Shown: piece after piece, positions 1 to 7,251 of the stretch
Numbering within the stretch: the first letter of the stretch is position 1
Layout: every line of letters begins with the position of its first letter
From: Pseudomonadota bacterium
GTDB lineage: Bacteria > Bdellovibrionota > Bacteriovoracia > Bacteriovoracales > Bacteriovoracaceae
DNA length: 64,000 nt
NCBI GenBank assembly: GCA_027488375.1
Contig: JAIYBW010000002.1
Coordinates: 310,001 to 374,000, forward strand
Direction: 5' to 3'
The notes under the pieces: model-generated
The model's input: only the letters and a program-made list of their open reading frames with translations
What the model was told of the DNA's origin: nothing
Databases searched by the model: none
Position numbers and translations under genes: made by a program

Positions 1-59
1 TCTTCTTTAAGTTTTCTCAGTTTTAAAACGGGATCAAGTTTAAAAAGATACTTTTTCAT
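1..59 (-). CDS. fliJ: Flagellar export chaperone FliJ, N-terminal fragment
   Basis: Only the first 19 or so codons lie in the window; the gene continues past base 1. The ATG at 59-57 opens a peptide beginning MKKYLFKLDPVLKLRKLKE, the conserved start of FliJ (a lysine-rich coiled coil with an F-x-L-x-P-V-L-x-L-R signature). It begins 2 bases after the fliI stop codon, in the usual fliI-fliJ order. FliJ is a soluble component of the flagellar type III export apparatus that works with the FliI ATPase. The identification rests on this short signature and synteny. Confidence 0.8.
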   Translation of the reverse strand, partial: MKKYLFKLDPVLKLRKLKE

Positions 60-61
60 AA

Positions 62-1414
62 TTACCTAAAGCTTGGATCCACAGAGGATTCAGCTTTTCT
101 AGCAATCTCAATCATTCGATCAAAAAGCTGATCAATCGTGAAAGATTCTTCAATCTGCTGGCGAAGGAGATTAATCAAATCATCATAAATGGAAATCGCC
201 TTATCCACTTTAGGGTTAGAACCGCGGGCATAGGCCCCAACGGTAATAAGGTCTTCAGATTCTTTATAGGCGGCCAAAAGATCACGTAAGTGACTCGCCA
301 CAATTTTATGTTCTTTTCTTGCAACTTTAGTCATCACCCGCGAAATCGAAGCGAGTACATCGATCGCTGGAAAATGGTTTCTGGCGGCCAATTGTCTTGA
401 GAGGACGATGTGACCATCAGAGATACCTCGAACGGCATCCGCAATTGGTTCATCCATATCTCCCCCTTCAACAAGGACAGTATAGATTCCAGTAATCGTA
501 CCGGCACCACGTTTTGTTCCGGCCCGTTCCATCAGTTTTGGTAATTTTGCAAAAACACTTGGAGTGTACCCCTTTTGTCCTGGAGGCTCACCTGTTGAAA
601 GGGCAATCTCTCGGTTGGCCATAGCAAAACGAGTGATAGAATCCATCATTAAAAGAACATCTTGTCCTTGATCACGAAAAAATTCTGCAATAGTGGTAGC
701 CGTATAAGCTGCTTTCATACGAATAAGGGCCGAAGTATCTGATGTGGCAACAACAACAACAGATCTTTTAAGGCCTTCTTCACCTAGATCGGATTGAATA
801 AATTCTAAAACCTCACGTCCCCGCTCTCCGATGAGGGCGATAACGTTAATATCTGCATTAGTGTTCCTAGAAATCATCCCCATGAGTACAGACTTTCCTA
901 CGCCTGAACCCGCCATAATCGCCAAACGCTGACCTTTACCAGCTGTGATGAAACAATTTATGGAATTGATCCCAGTATCGAGGGGCTCTCGAATAGGTGG
1001 ACGATCAAGAGGATTTAAAGGTGTACCAAAAATAGAACGTTTCTCATAAGGTCCTTCAATTGGCCCTTTGTTATCGATCGGATTACCTTGAAAATCAATC
1101 ACCCTTCCTAACATATTGGGAGAGATGCGAACTTCAGTCACAATATCTTTAAGATGAATTTTAGTTTCTGAATTAATTCCGGAAATTTCATTATAGGGCA
1201 TCACCATGCAATGAGAACCTTGAATCGCAACAACTTCGCCTAATGAACGCTCACCATTTTCAGCTATAAATTCAACATTACTACCAAGGACGGCGCGAGG
1301 GACTGTTGCTTCATAAACCATCCCACGTGATGATACGATTTTACCTATTTTCTCATAGGGAATTTTGTTCTCAATGTGCCGTAAGATTTGAGTAAGATTA
1401 AGATTCTCACTCAT
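62..1414 (-). CDS. fliI: Flagellar export ATPase FliI
   Basis: 450 residues, normal for FliI. This F1-beta-like ATPase energises unfolding and delivery of flagellar export substrates at the cytoplasmic face of the basal body. The sequence has an N-terminal beta-barrel domain (about 1-95), a Walker A loop GSGVGKS at 169-175, the ALIGERGREV segment just after it, a Walker B-like LLMMDSITR segment, and the GEPPGQKGYTPSVF stretch typical of FliI. The start overlaps the end of fliH by 8 bases, indicating translational coupling, and fliJ follows 2 bases after the stop. Confidence 0.97.
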   Translation of the reverse strand: MSENLNLTQILRHIENKIPYEKIGKIVSSRGMVYEATVPRAVLGSNVEFIAENGERSLGEVVAIQGSHCMVMPYNEISGINSETKIHLKDIVTEVRISPNMLGRVIDFQGNPIDNKGPIEGPYEKRSIFGTPLNPLDRPPIREPLDTGINSINCFITAGKGQRLAIMAGSGVGKSVLMGMISRNTNADINVIALIGERGREVLEFIQSDLGEEGLKRSVVVVATSDTSALIRMKAAYTATTIAEFFRDQGQDVLLMMDSITRFAMANREIALSTGEPPGQKGYTPSVFAKLPKLMERAGTKRGAGTITGIYTVLVEGGDMDEPIADAVRGISDGHIVLSRQLAARNHFPAIDVLASISRVMTKVARKEHKIVASHLRDLLAAYKESEDLITVGAYARGSNPKVDKAISIYDDLINLLRQQIEESFTIDQLFDRMIEIARKAESSVDPSFR

Positions 1415-2210
1415 GCTTTAAAACCTGCTCAAAAATTTTATCAATGTTTTGAAAAACGCCTTCCATCGAACCATCAATAAGACCGTTTTCAGACTCTAAA
1501 ATAATTCCAGGATGATTAATTTCAGGTACGATTTCAATTCTTATATTGGACAATTGACCAAGCTTTGCCTCAACCATCTGAACAACTTCTGGCATTTGTG
1601 AGAAGTTATTTCTTCCCACTTTTATGATAAGATTTTTTCGCACATTAAGCTCAAGAAGTAACTTTTCTAATAGATTCACGAGATAAGTTTTTTCATCAAT
1701 TTCTTTAAGAATGATCCATTTTGTGAATCGCTTTACGAATTCATAAATGTCATGACGATTATGATCGACAATATTTGAAAATTGAGAATTAAGTCCAGAA
1801 ATTGTCTCAGAGAAGTCATCAATTTTTTGACTTAATTGCTGCTGAAACTCAGCGAGAGCTTCAGTCTTTCCTTCTTCACGTCCCTTCTCAAGTCCTTCCT
1901 GATAAGCTTCATCAAAGGCTGATTGAAGTCTATTTTGAACTTCTTGCTGAACTCTTGATTCAAAATCATTATGCTCTTGCTGAGAAAGACCTCGTGATTC
2001 ACGAACAACGCCATCTATTTTAAATTGATTTTTCTTCTCATAAGTTCTTTCTGTTCTTAAAGCTTCTTGGGATATTTTTTCTTTTTTAAAAGATTCACCC
2101 TTTAATTCATTAAAATTAAATGATTTAAAATCAGAATCCTTAATAATTGAAGTTCCCTGTAAGTCAGAGAATTCAAAACTCTTAATTTCAGATTCACGAT
2201 ATTTTTGCAT
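1407..2210 (-). CDS. fliH: Flagellar assembly protein FliH
   Basis: 267 residues between fliG and fliI. FliH binds and restrains FliI and links it to the C-ring during export. The N-terminal 100 residues are charged and low in complexity. A long Glu/Gln-rich helical region follows (about 80-150, including a run of E-G-x-x-x-G-R type repeats near EGLEKGREEGK). The C-terminal domain has the EVPEINHPGIILES-like segment seen in FliH/SctL/V-ATPase E-type stators. Identification is by length, coiled coil and position, since FliH sequences diverge strongly. Confidence 0.93.
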   Translation of the reverse strand: MQKYRESEIKSFEFSDLQGTSIIKDSDFKSFNFNELKGESFKKEKISQEALRTERTYEKKNQFKIDGVVRESRGLSQQEHNDFESRVQQEVQNRLQSAFDEAYQEGLEKGREEGKTEALAEFQQQLSQKIDDFSETISGLNSQFSNIVDHNRHDIYEFVKRFTKWIILKEIDEKTYLVNLLEKLLLELNVRKNLIIKVGRNNFSQMPEVVQMVEAKLGQLSNIRIEIVPEINHPGIILESENGLIDGSMEGVFQNIDKIFEQVLKHE

Positions 2211-2225
2211 TGATCAATCCATCCT

Positions 2226-3263
2226 TTAAACGAAAGCATCGCCTTCGCCACCTCGAGAAATAAGAGCCTTACCTTTAGATTCAAGATCTTTAAGTTGCTG
2301 AACAATTTCTTGTTGCGCCTTTTCAACATCTGAAACCTTCGTAGGCCCCATGGCATCAAGATCCTCTTTAAGTAAAGTCGCTGCTCTATTGGACATATTC
2401 TTAAATAACTTCGTACGAACTTCATCTGGAGCTGTTTTAAGAGCAGTACAAAGTTTAGTGTTATCCACAATTTTAAGAAGTTCTTGAATACCTCTGTCAT
2501 CAACAAAAACCATATCCTCAAAGACAAACATGAGTTTACGAATTTCTTCTGCAAGCTCAGGATCTTTCTCCTCAACTCGCGCCATAATATTCTTTTCAGA
2601 ATTCTTATCCATGAGGTTCAACATATCTGCAATTGGCTCTACGCCACCAAGCTGTTGAGTATCGATTGAGCCAAGTGTTGAAAGCTCTGTCTTAAGAACA
2701 TCATCAAGTTGAGCAATAAGTTCTGGAGAAACGAAATCAAGGTTTGCCACACGGAGAACAACTTCAGCTTGAAGACCTTCTGGAAGCTTCTTCAAGACAT
2801 CTACTTTCTTTTCAACTGGTAAATGAGCACAAATAAGAGCAATTGTCTGTGGATGTTCATTGATAAGAAAGTTGGCGAGTGTTCTTGTATCAACAAGTTC
2901 GAGTGATTCAAGAGTATTATTCGATCCGACATCAATAATTTGACCTAATAATTGCTTCGCACGATCTTCACCCAATGTTCCCAGAATAAAATCTCGCCCT
3001 TTATTTTCAGAAAAGAGGAGATCAGAATCTTCATTGATAGCCGAATAGAACTCTTCTAAGACTCTTTTAACCATCCATATCGGTGATTTAGAGATTGTGG
3101 CCATGGTATTAATCATACGTTTAACATCATTATCTTTCATATGCTTGAAGATAACTTTTGTCGTAGTTGGACCGAGCGCAGACAATAGAATAGCTGCCTT
3201 CTCCTGACCTGTGAGTAGGGCATATTGAACATCAGGTTCTAAACTTTTTTTCTCCTCGGCCAC
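2226..3263 (-). CDS. fliG: Flagellar motor switch protein FliG
   Basis: 345 residues, standard size. FliG forms the upper C-ring, binds FliF, and transmits torque from the stator. The N-terminal domain is about residues 10-110 and the middle domain carries the conserved EHPQTIALICAHL motif. The C-terminal domain carries the charged torque helix region (MFVFEDMVFVDDRGIQELL), followed by a non-standard Gln/Lys/Gly-rich tail. It sits 28 bases after fliF and 15 bases before fliH in one operon. Confidence 0.97.
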   Translation of the reverse strand: MAEEKKSLEPDVQYALLTGQEKAAILLSALGPTTTKVIFKHMKDNDVKRMINTMATISKSPIWMVKRVLEEFYSAINEDSDLLFSENKGRDFILGTLGEDRAKQLLGQIIDVGSNNTLESLELVDTRTLANFLINEHPQTIALICAHLPVEKKVDVLKKLPEGLQAEVVLRVANLDFVSPELIAQLDDVLKTELSTLGSIDTQQLGGVEPIADMLNLMDKNSEKNIMARVEEKDPELAEEIRKLMFVFEDMVFVDDRGIQELLKIVDNTKLCTALKTAPDEVRTKLFKNMSNRAATLLKEDLDAMGPTKVSDVEKAQQEIVQQLKDLESKGKALISRGGEGDAFV

Positions 3264-3291
3264 GAACTTACTCCTTAAACAATCTTTTAAA

Positions 3292-4980
3292 TTAAGCTAT
3301 TTCTTTTTGTCCATCAGCTGAATGAATCATTTCATGCACAACTTGAGCTGCTTTGGCGGGATTCGCCTCAACAAGTGAAATGATTTTTTCTTTTAACATG
3401 TTACCTTCAATTTTTTCAGGATTTAACTTGTCTTCAATCGAAGGTAAAACATCTTCAAGCCCAGGTAGTCTTTGATTGGCCTGAATTTTCTCAAGTTCTT
3501 CGATTGTCTTTGGTAGAAAATCTTCGATTGATTCAACAGAGTTTTCTGTAAGCCATTGAATGAATGGACGAACAACCATGAAGAAGAAAAGTGAAATAAT
3601 CGCACCAATCATGAGATATTTCGTGATGTTCTTCATAAGCTCACGATTCTCTCGCGCTCTCATGATGGCTTCCATTTCCGCCAGATCTTCTTTCGCGAAT
3701 TCCATATTCTTAATAACTAGCTTGTCACCACGAGTTGAATTGATTCCTAAAGAACTTGCTACAATTTGTTGAAAGTTCTGTAGCTCTTCCTCTGACCACG
3801 CCTGATATTTTGTGACAGGAATTCCCTCTTCATTGACCATTGGAGTTCCATCTTTAGCAAGGACAGGAACCTTCTTACCATCAACCATCACGGCAACAGA
3901 CATACTTGAAATTTCGGCTGTTGGTTTTTTTGACTTCGTCACAATCGTTGGGACGGCCATATTCTTAGTCACAAGTGATTTATCTACGTCATTTCTTGTT
4001 TCTGGAATCCCTGGTTGAGGCGTCTCACCTGGAAGATTTGATCTTGCACCTGGAATCCCTTGCGGTGAAGGTCTTACTCCGACCATTTTTTGTTCATTTC
4101 TTACTTCAGATACAACGGCAGCATTTTCACCATCGTAAGTCGTTTGAGTTTCTACTTTTTCAGTAAAATCCATTTTTAGAGCGACTTTTGCAATAACTTT
4201 ACCTTCTCCAATAACTCGAGAAAGAATTTCTTCTACTTTCTTTTCATATTGAGAATTAAGCTTTGTTTCTAAGGCAATTCTATTCGCCGTTTCTGTGGAC
4301 ATTTGATCGCCATCATTTTCTGATAACTTTTTCCCACGTGAATCAATCACCACAACATTATGAGATCTCATACCATCAACTGAAGAACTCACAAGTGACT
4401 GCATCCCTTTGATTTCATCTGATGTCATTGTCACTCCACGCTCAACATCTAGAACCACAGAGGCGCTTGGTGGCTTTCTTTCTGAAACAAATGGAGAAGA
4501 TTCAGGAATCGATAAATGGATACGGGCGCGAGTCACACCTTTAATGTGCATAATTGTTTTTACAAGCTCGCCCTCTAAAGCCCTTTGTTTATTTATTTTT
4601 TGGACGAATGAAGTTGTTCCAAAAGATTGTTTATCAAAAACTTCATATCCAACAGTTCCAGTGAAGTTCACACCTTTTTTAGCAATTTCAAGACGCCAAA
4701 TTTCAACCATGTCCTCAGGAACAAGAATGGTCTTACCATCATCTCGCACCTGATAACCGATCTTCCCTTCTTCAAGCATCCGAGCAATCACTGCTGAATC
4801 GTCTTTCGTAAGATCAGTATAAAGAACTTTATAGTCCGTTTTACCTGCCCAAATGATAATCCCGGCCATCAAAGCAATGATGAGACCAGCAATCCCAATC
4901 AGTCCAAGTCTTCTCGTCATATCAAGTGACTTAAAGAAATCAACGAAGTTTTGAAATGTTTGACTAACGAAGTTATTCAA
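3292..4980 (-). CDS. fliF: Flagellar MS-ring protein FliF
   Basis: 562 residues, typical. FliF builds the MS ring in the inner membrane on which rotor and export gate assemble. There is one membrane helix near residues 24-46 and a second near 450-475 (YLMIGAIISLFFFMVVRPF). Between them lie the two ring-building motifs and a Pro-rich loop. The acidic C-terminal tail should bind FliG, which is encoded next. The start codon follows fliE by 38 bases and has an AGGAGG-like ribosome site just upstream. Confidence 0.97.
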   Translation of the reverse strand: MNNFVSQTFQNFVDFFKSLDMTRRLGLIGIAGLIIALMAGIIIWAGKTDYKVLYTDLTKDDSAVIARMLEEGKIGYQVRDDGKTILVPEDMVEIWRLEIAKKGVNFTGTVGYEVFDKQSFGTTSFVQKINKQRALEGELVKTIMHIKGVTRARIHLSIPESSPFVSERKPPSASVVLDVERGVTMTSDEIKGMQSLVSSSVDGMRSHNVVVIDSRGKKLSENDGDQMSTETANRIALETKLNSQYEKKVEEILSRVIGEGKVIAKVALKMDFTEKVETQTTYDGENAAVVSEVRNEQKMVGVRPSPQGIPGARSNLPGETPQPGIPETRNDVDKSLVTKNMAVPTIVTKSKKPTAEISSMSVAVMVDGKKVPVLAKDGTPMVNEEGIPVTKYQAWSEEELQNFQQIVASSLGINSTRGDKLVIKNMEFAKEDLAEMEAIMRARENRELMKNITKYLMIGAIISLFFFMVVRPFIQWLTENSVESIEDFLPKTIEELEKIQANQRLPGLEDVLPSIEDKLNPEKIEGNMLKEKIISLVEANPAKAAQVVHEMIHSADGQKEIA

Positions 4981-5018
4981 CTGAATCCTCCTGATTCTCG
5001 CTTATCTAATCATCCTAA

Positions 5019-5381
5019 CTAGATCTGCATTTTCATAATTTCACGGTAAGCATCAATAACTTTTGTTCTTACCTGATTCATTGTTCTAAAAGCTATATCC
5101 GCTTTCTCAACCGCGAGAAGCGTCTCATGTAAATTTTGACTTTCACCACTGGCAAGCTTCTCCATCGCCACATTCGCATCTTGCTGGAGAGAATTCACTT
5201 TACCAATTGAATCTTGGAGAAATTCTCCAAATGATTTTGTTCCACCTGTCTCACCTATTGAGGGAGCACCTTCAATATTAAATTTGTTACTTGAGAAATC
5301 GTTATCAACAGACCGGCTCCAACCTCGAGCATCTGCATTTCCCAATGTCTTTTGAAAACTAGTAATGTCTTTAATTGCCAT
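5019..5381 (-). CDS. fliE: Flagellar hook-basal body protein FliE
   Basis: 120 residues. FliE joins the MS ring to the proximal rod and is an early export substrate. The C-terminal helix carries the family signature (LLAVEKADIAFRTMNQVR followed by a K-V-I-D-A-Y-x-E-I-M-x-M end). The order flgB-flgC-fliE-fliF is the canonical rod/MS-ring arrangement. It begins 10 bases after the flgC stop. Confidence 0.96.
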   Translation of the reverse strand: MAIKDITSFQKTLGNADARGWSRSVDNDFSSNKFNIEGAPSIGETGGTKSFGEFLQDSIGKVNSLQQDANVAMEKLASGESQNLHETLLAVEKADIAFRTMNQVRTKVIDAYREIMKMQI

Positions 5382-5391
5382 AAACTATTCC

Positions 5392-5832
5392 TTAGTTACC
5401 ACGGCCTATTTCAAGAGTTTTCATCGCCATCTGCTTAGTCGTATTTATCGCAGTGACATTTGATTCATAAGCTCTTTGCGCCTCAATCATATTGGCCATT
5501 TCAACCATTGGATTGATGTCCGGCATCGCCACATATCCTTCAGCATTAGCATCCGGATGAGTAGGATCATGCTTATAGACAACCTTGTCTGAGTGGACGA
5601 CCTCAGTGGCATGAACTGTTTGAGCATTCTCAGCGAGTTCGCCCTCAAGAATTTCAGAAAAAGTTTCTCTTTCTGGTTCTGAACCAAAAACAACTTCTTT
5701 ACGACGGTAAGGTCCACCTTCCGCCGTTCTTGTGGTTTGAGCGTTGGCAATATTCGAAGAATGAGCTTCCATTCTTTTTCTTTGAGCCGCCAGACCACTT
5801 GAGCTAATTCTAAGACTTGAGAGTAAATCCAT
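5392..5832 (-). CDS. flgC: Flagellar proximal rod protein FlgC
   Basis: 146 residues. FlgC is a proximal-rod subunit exported by the flagellar type III system. It has the N-terminal rod signature (L-R-I-S-S-S-G-L-A-A-Q-R with N-I-A-N-A) and the C-terminal signature (N-P-M-V-E-M-A-N-M-I-E-A-Q-R-A-Y-E-S-N). The spacing to flgB is 12 bases. Confidence 0.97.
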   Translation of the reverse strand: MDLLSSLRISSSGLAAQRKRMEAHSSNIANAQTTRTAEGGPYRRKEVVFGSEPERETFSEILEGELAENAQTVHATEVVHSDKVVYKHDPTHPDANAEGYVAMPDINPMVEMANMIEAQRAYESNVTAINTTKQMAMKTLEIGRGN

Positions 5833-5844
5833 CTCTTATTCCCT

Positions 5845-6267
5845 TTATTTCTCAGAATTGATGGCGTACTTCATCATACCCATCTTTTTATTAACAAGTT
5901 GAACCAAGGCATCGTACATGAGTTTATTTTCTGCCATGCGGGCCATTTCAGCTTCCACATCAACAGTATTTCCATTTTCCGATACGACACCATTTGGATC
6001 GTCATAGATTTCAGGTTCTAAATTATTAAAGCCACCATTTCCCACATTGTGATGACGTCCATCAGAAACATTCATTTGCATCTGACCATCAACGTCGAGG
6101 GCCCTTGCTAAAGCTTCCTCAAAATCCATTTTCTTCGCCTTAAATCCAGGCGTGTTAGCATTGGCGACGTTTGATGAGATGAGCTCTTGTCGCATCTCTC
6201 TAAAATTGAGAGCTGTGGTAAGGGCGTTGAGTGTTTTGTCATTCACATCCATGTGAAATTGCCTCAA
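5845..6267 (-). CDS. flgB: Flagellar proximal rod protein FlgB
   Basis: 140 residues. FlgB is a proximal-rod subunit. It shows the N-terminal SSNVANANTPGFKAKKMDFE motif shared by rod and hook proteins, and a C-terminal helix MARMAENKLMYDALVQLVNK. It starts 11 bases after the degenerate AAA+ regulator gene, so regulator and structural genes are co-transcribed. Confidence 0.97.
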   Translation of the reverse strand: MRQFHMDVNDKTLNALTTALNFREMRQELISSNVANANTPGFKAKKMDFEEALARALDVDGQMQMNVSDGRHHNVGNGGFNNLEPEIYDDPNGVVSENGNTVDVEAEMARMAENKLMYDALVQLVNKKMGMMKYAINSEK

Positions 6268-6278
6268 TAATTTTTTAT

Positions 6279-7220
6279 TTATCTTAAATTAATAAAATAA
6301 GCAGCGCCTTCACCTCTGTACTCATTGATTTTGTTTCTTAGAGTTCTGATTGAAACACCAAGAATTTTTGCGGCCTGAGTACGATTTTCAGAAGTATGAA
6401 CAAGTGCTTTTTTAATGAGTAGCTTTTCTGCGTCTTTAAGAGACATAAGCTTAAAACCATCTTCATCAACTTCATGAGAGGTAGACTCTATTTTACGCTC
6501 ACCATTTTCAATAGCAGCAAGATCTAAAGTATTACCCTGCATATTGGTTAATGTTTTACGGATGAAAGAACGAAGCTCAACAAGGTTATTGCTCCAATTA
6601 TAATCTGTTAGCTTGCGAGCTGCTTCCTCACATAGAGAGAGGTCACCAGCAGATGTTTCAGTTGCATACTCATTAATGAAGTGACGAGCAATCAATTCCA
6701 CGTCAGTTCCTCTTTCACGAAGTGAGATCATATCGATCTGAGCTCCGTTGAAGTACGTATACAAAGCTCTCGAAAATTTACCGGCACCAACGAGCTTTGA
6801 AAGATTTTTTGAAGTCGTTGCAATAACACGAACATCTAATTCATAATCTGGAAGTTCTTGAAGGATAGTATACAATCTTTTTTGGAAATTTTCATCCAGT
6901 GCGTCAATGTTGGCAAAAATTACCGTTCCGCCATTAGCGAGTTCTAGAACACCACGATTGAATCTTCCTGATTCATCATCTCTAAAACCTAAAACAATTT
7001 TCTCAACTGTCTGACCATCAAGACTGCAATCAACAATTTCAAGGCGTGCATTCTTGCGTGCTGAATTTTGATGAATATAGGCGCCCAAGGCTTTTTTTCC
7101 TGACCCAGTTTCACCTGAGATAAGAATAGCTGTCTTTGTAACGGCAACATTGCGGGCCATTTCAAGAGCAGTGTTGAACTTTGGGTGATTTCCTACGAGA
7201 TTTAAACCTTGAGATAACAT
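6279..7220 (-). CDS. Degenerate sigma-54 activator-like protein, Fis-type HTH, flagellar operon
   Basis: 313 residues with an AAA+ domain like the sigma-54 enhancer-binding proteins (about 5-225), no receiver domain, and a Fis-type helix-turn-helix at the C-terminus (about 262-302, ending NRTQAAKILGVSIRTLRNKI). Walker A is intact (GETGSGKK, 36-43). The sigma-54-contacting GAFTGA loop is missing: the expected region reads IVLGFRDDESGRF. The Walker B Asp-Glu is Ala103-Asn104, both arginine-finger positions are Ser150 and Tyr156, and the sensor II Arg is Val214. It therefore probably binds DNA, and perhaps ATP, but should not open sigma-54 promoters by itself. A strong AGGAGGT ribosome site precedes the ATG. 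Its place directly before flgB suggests a flagellar regulatory role (inference). Confidence 0.85.
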   Translation of the reverse strand: MLSQGLNLVGNHPKFNTALEMARNVAVTKTAILISGETGSGKKALGAYIHQNSARKNARLEIVDCSLDGQTVEKIVLGFRDDESGRFNRGVLELANGGTVIFANIDALDENFQKRLYTILQELPDYELDVRVIATTSKNLSKLVGAGKFSRALYTYFNGAQIDMISLRERGTDVELIARHFINEYATETSAGDLSLCEEAARKLTDYNWSNNLVELRSFIRKTLTNMQGNTLDLAAIENGERKIESTSHEVDEDGFKLMSLKDAEKLLIKKALVHTSENRTQAAKILGVSIRTLRNKINEYRGEGAAYFINLR

Positions 7221-7251
7221 TAGACCTCCTGTCCGTTGTTAGTTGGTTCGT

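Noticed and set aside
1802..2023. Antisense open frames inside fliH and other genes
   Set aside because: No ribosome sites or domains; they mirror the coding bias of the real gene on the other strand.
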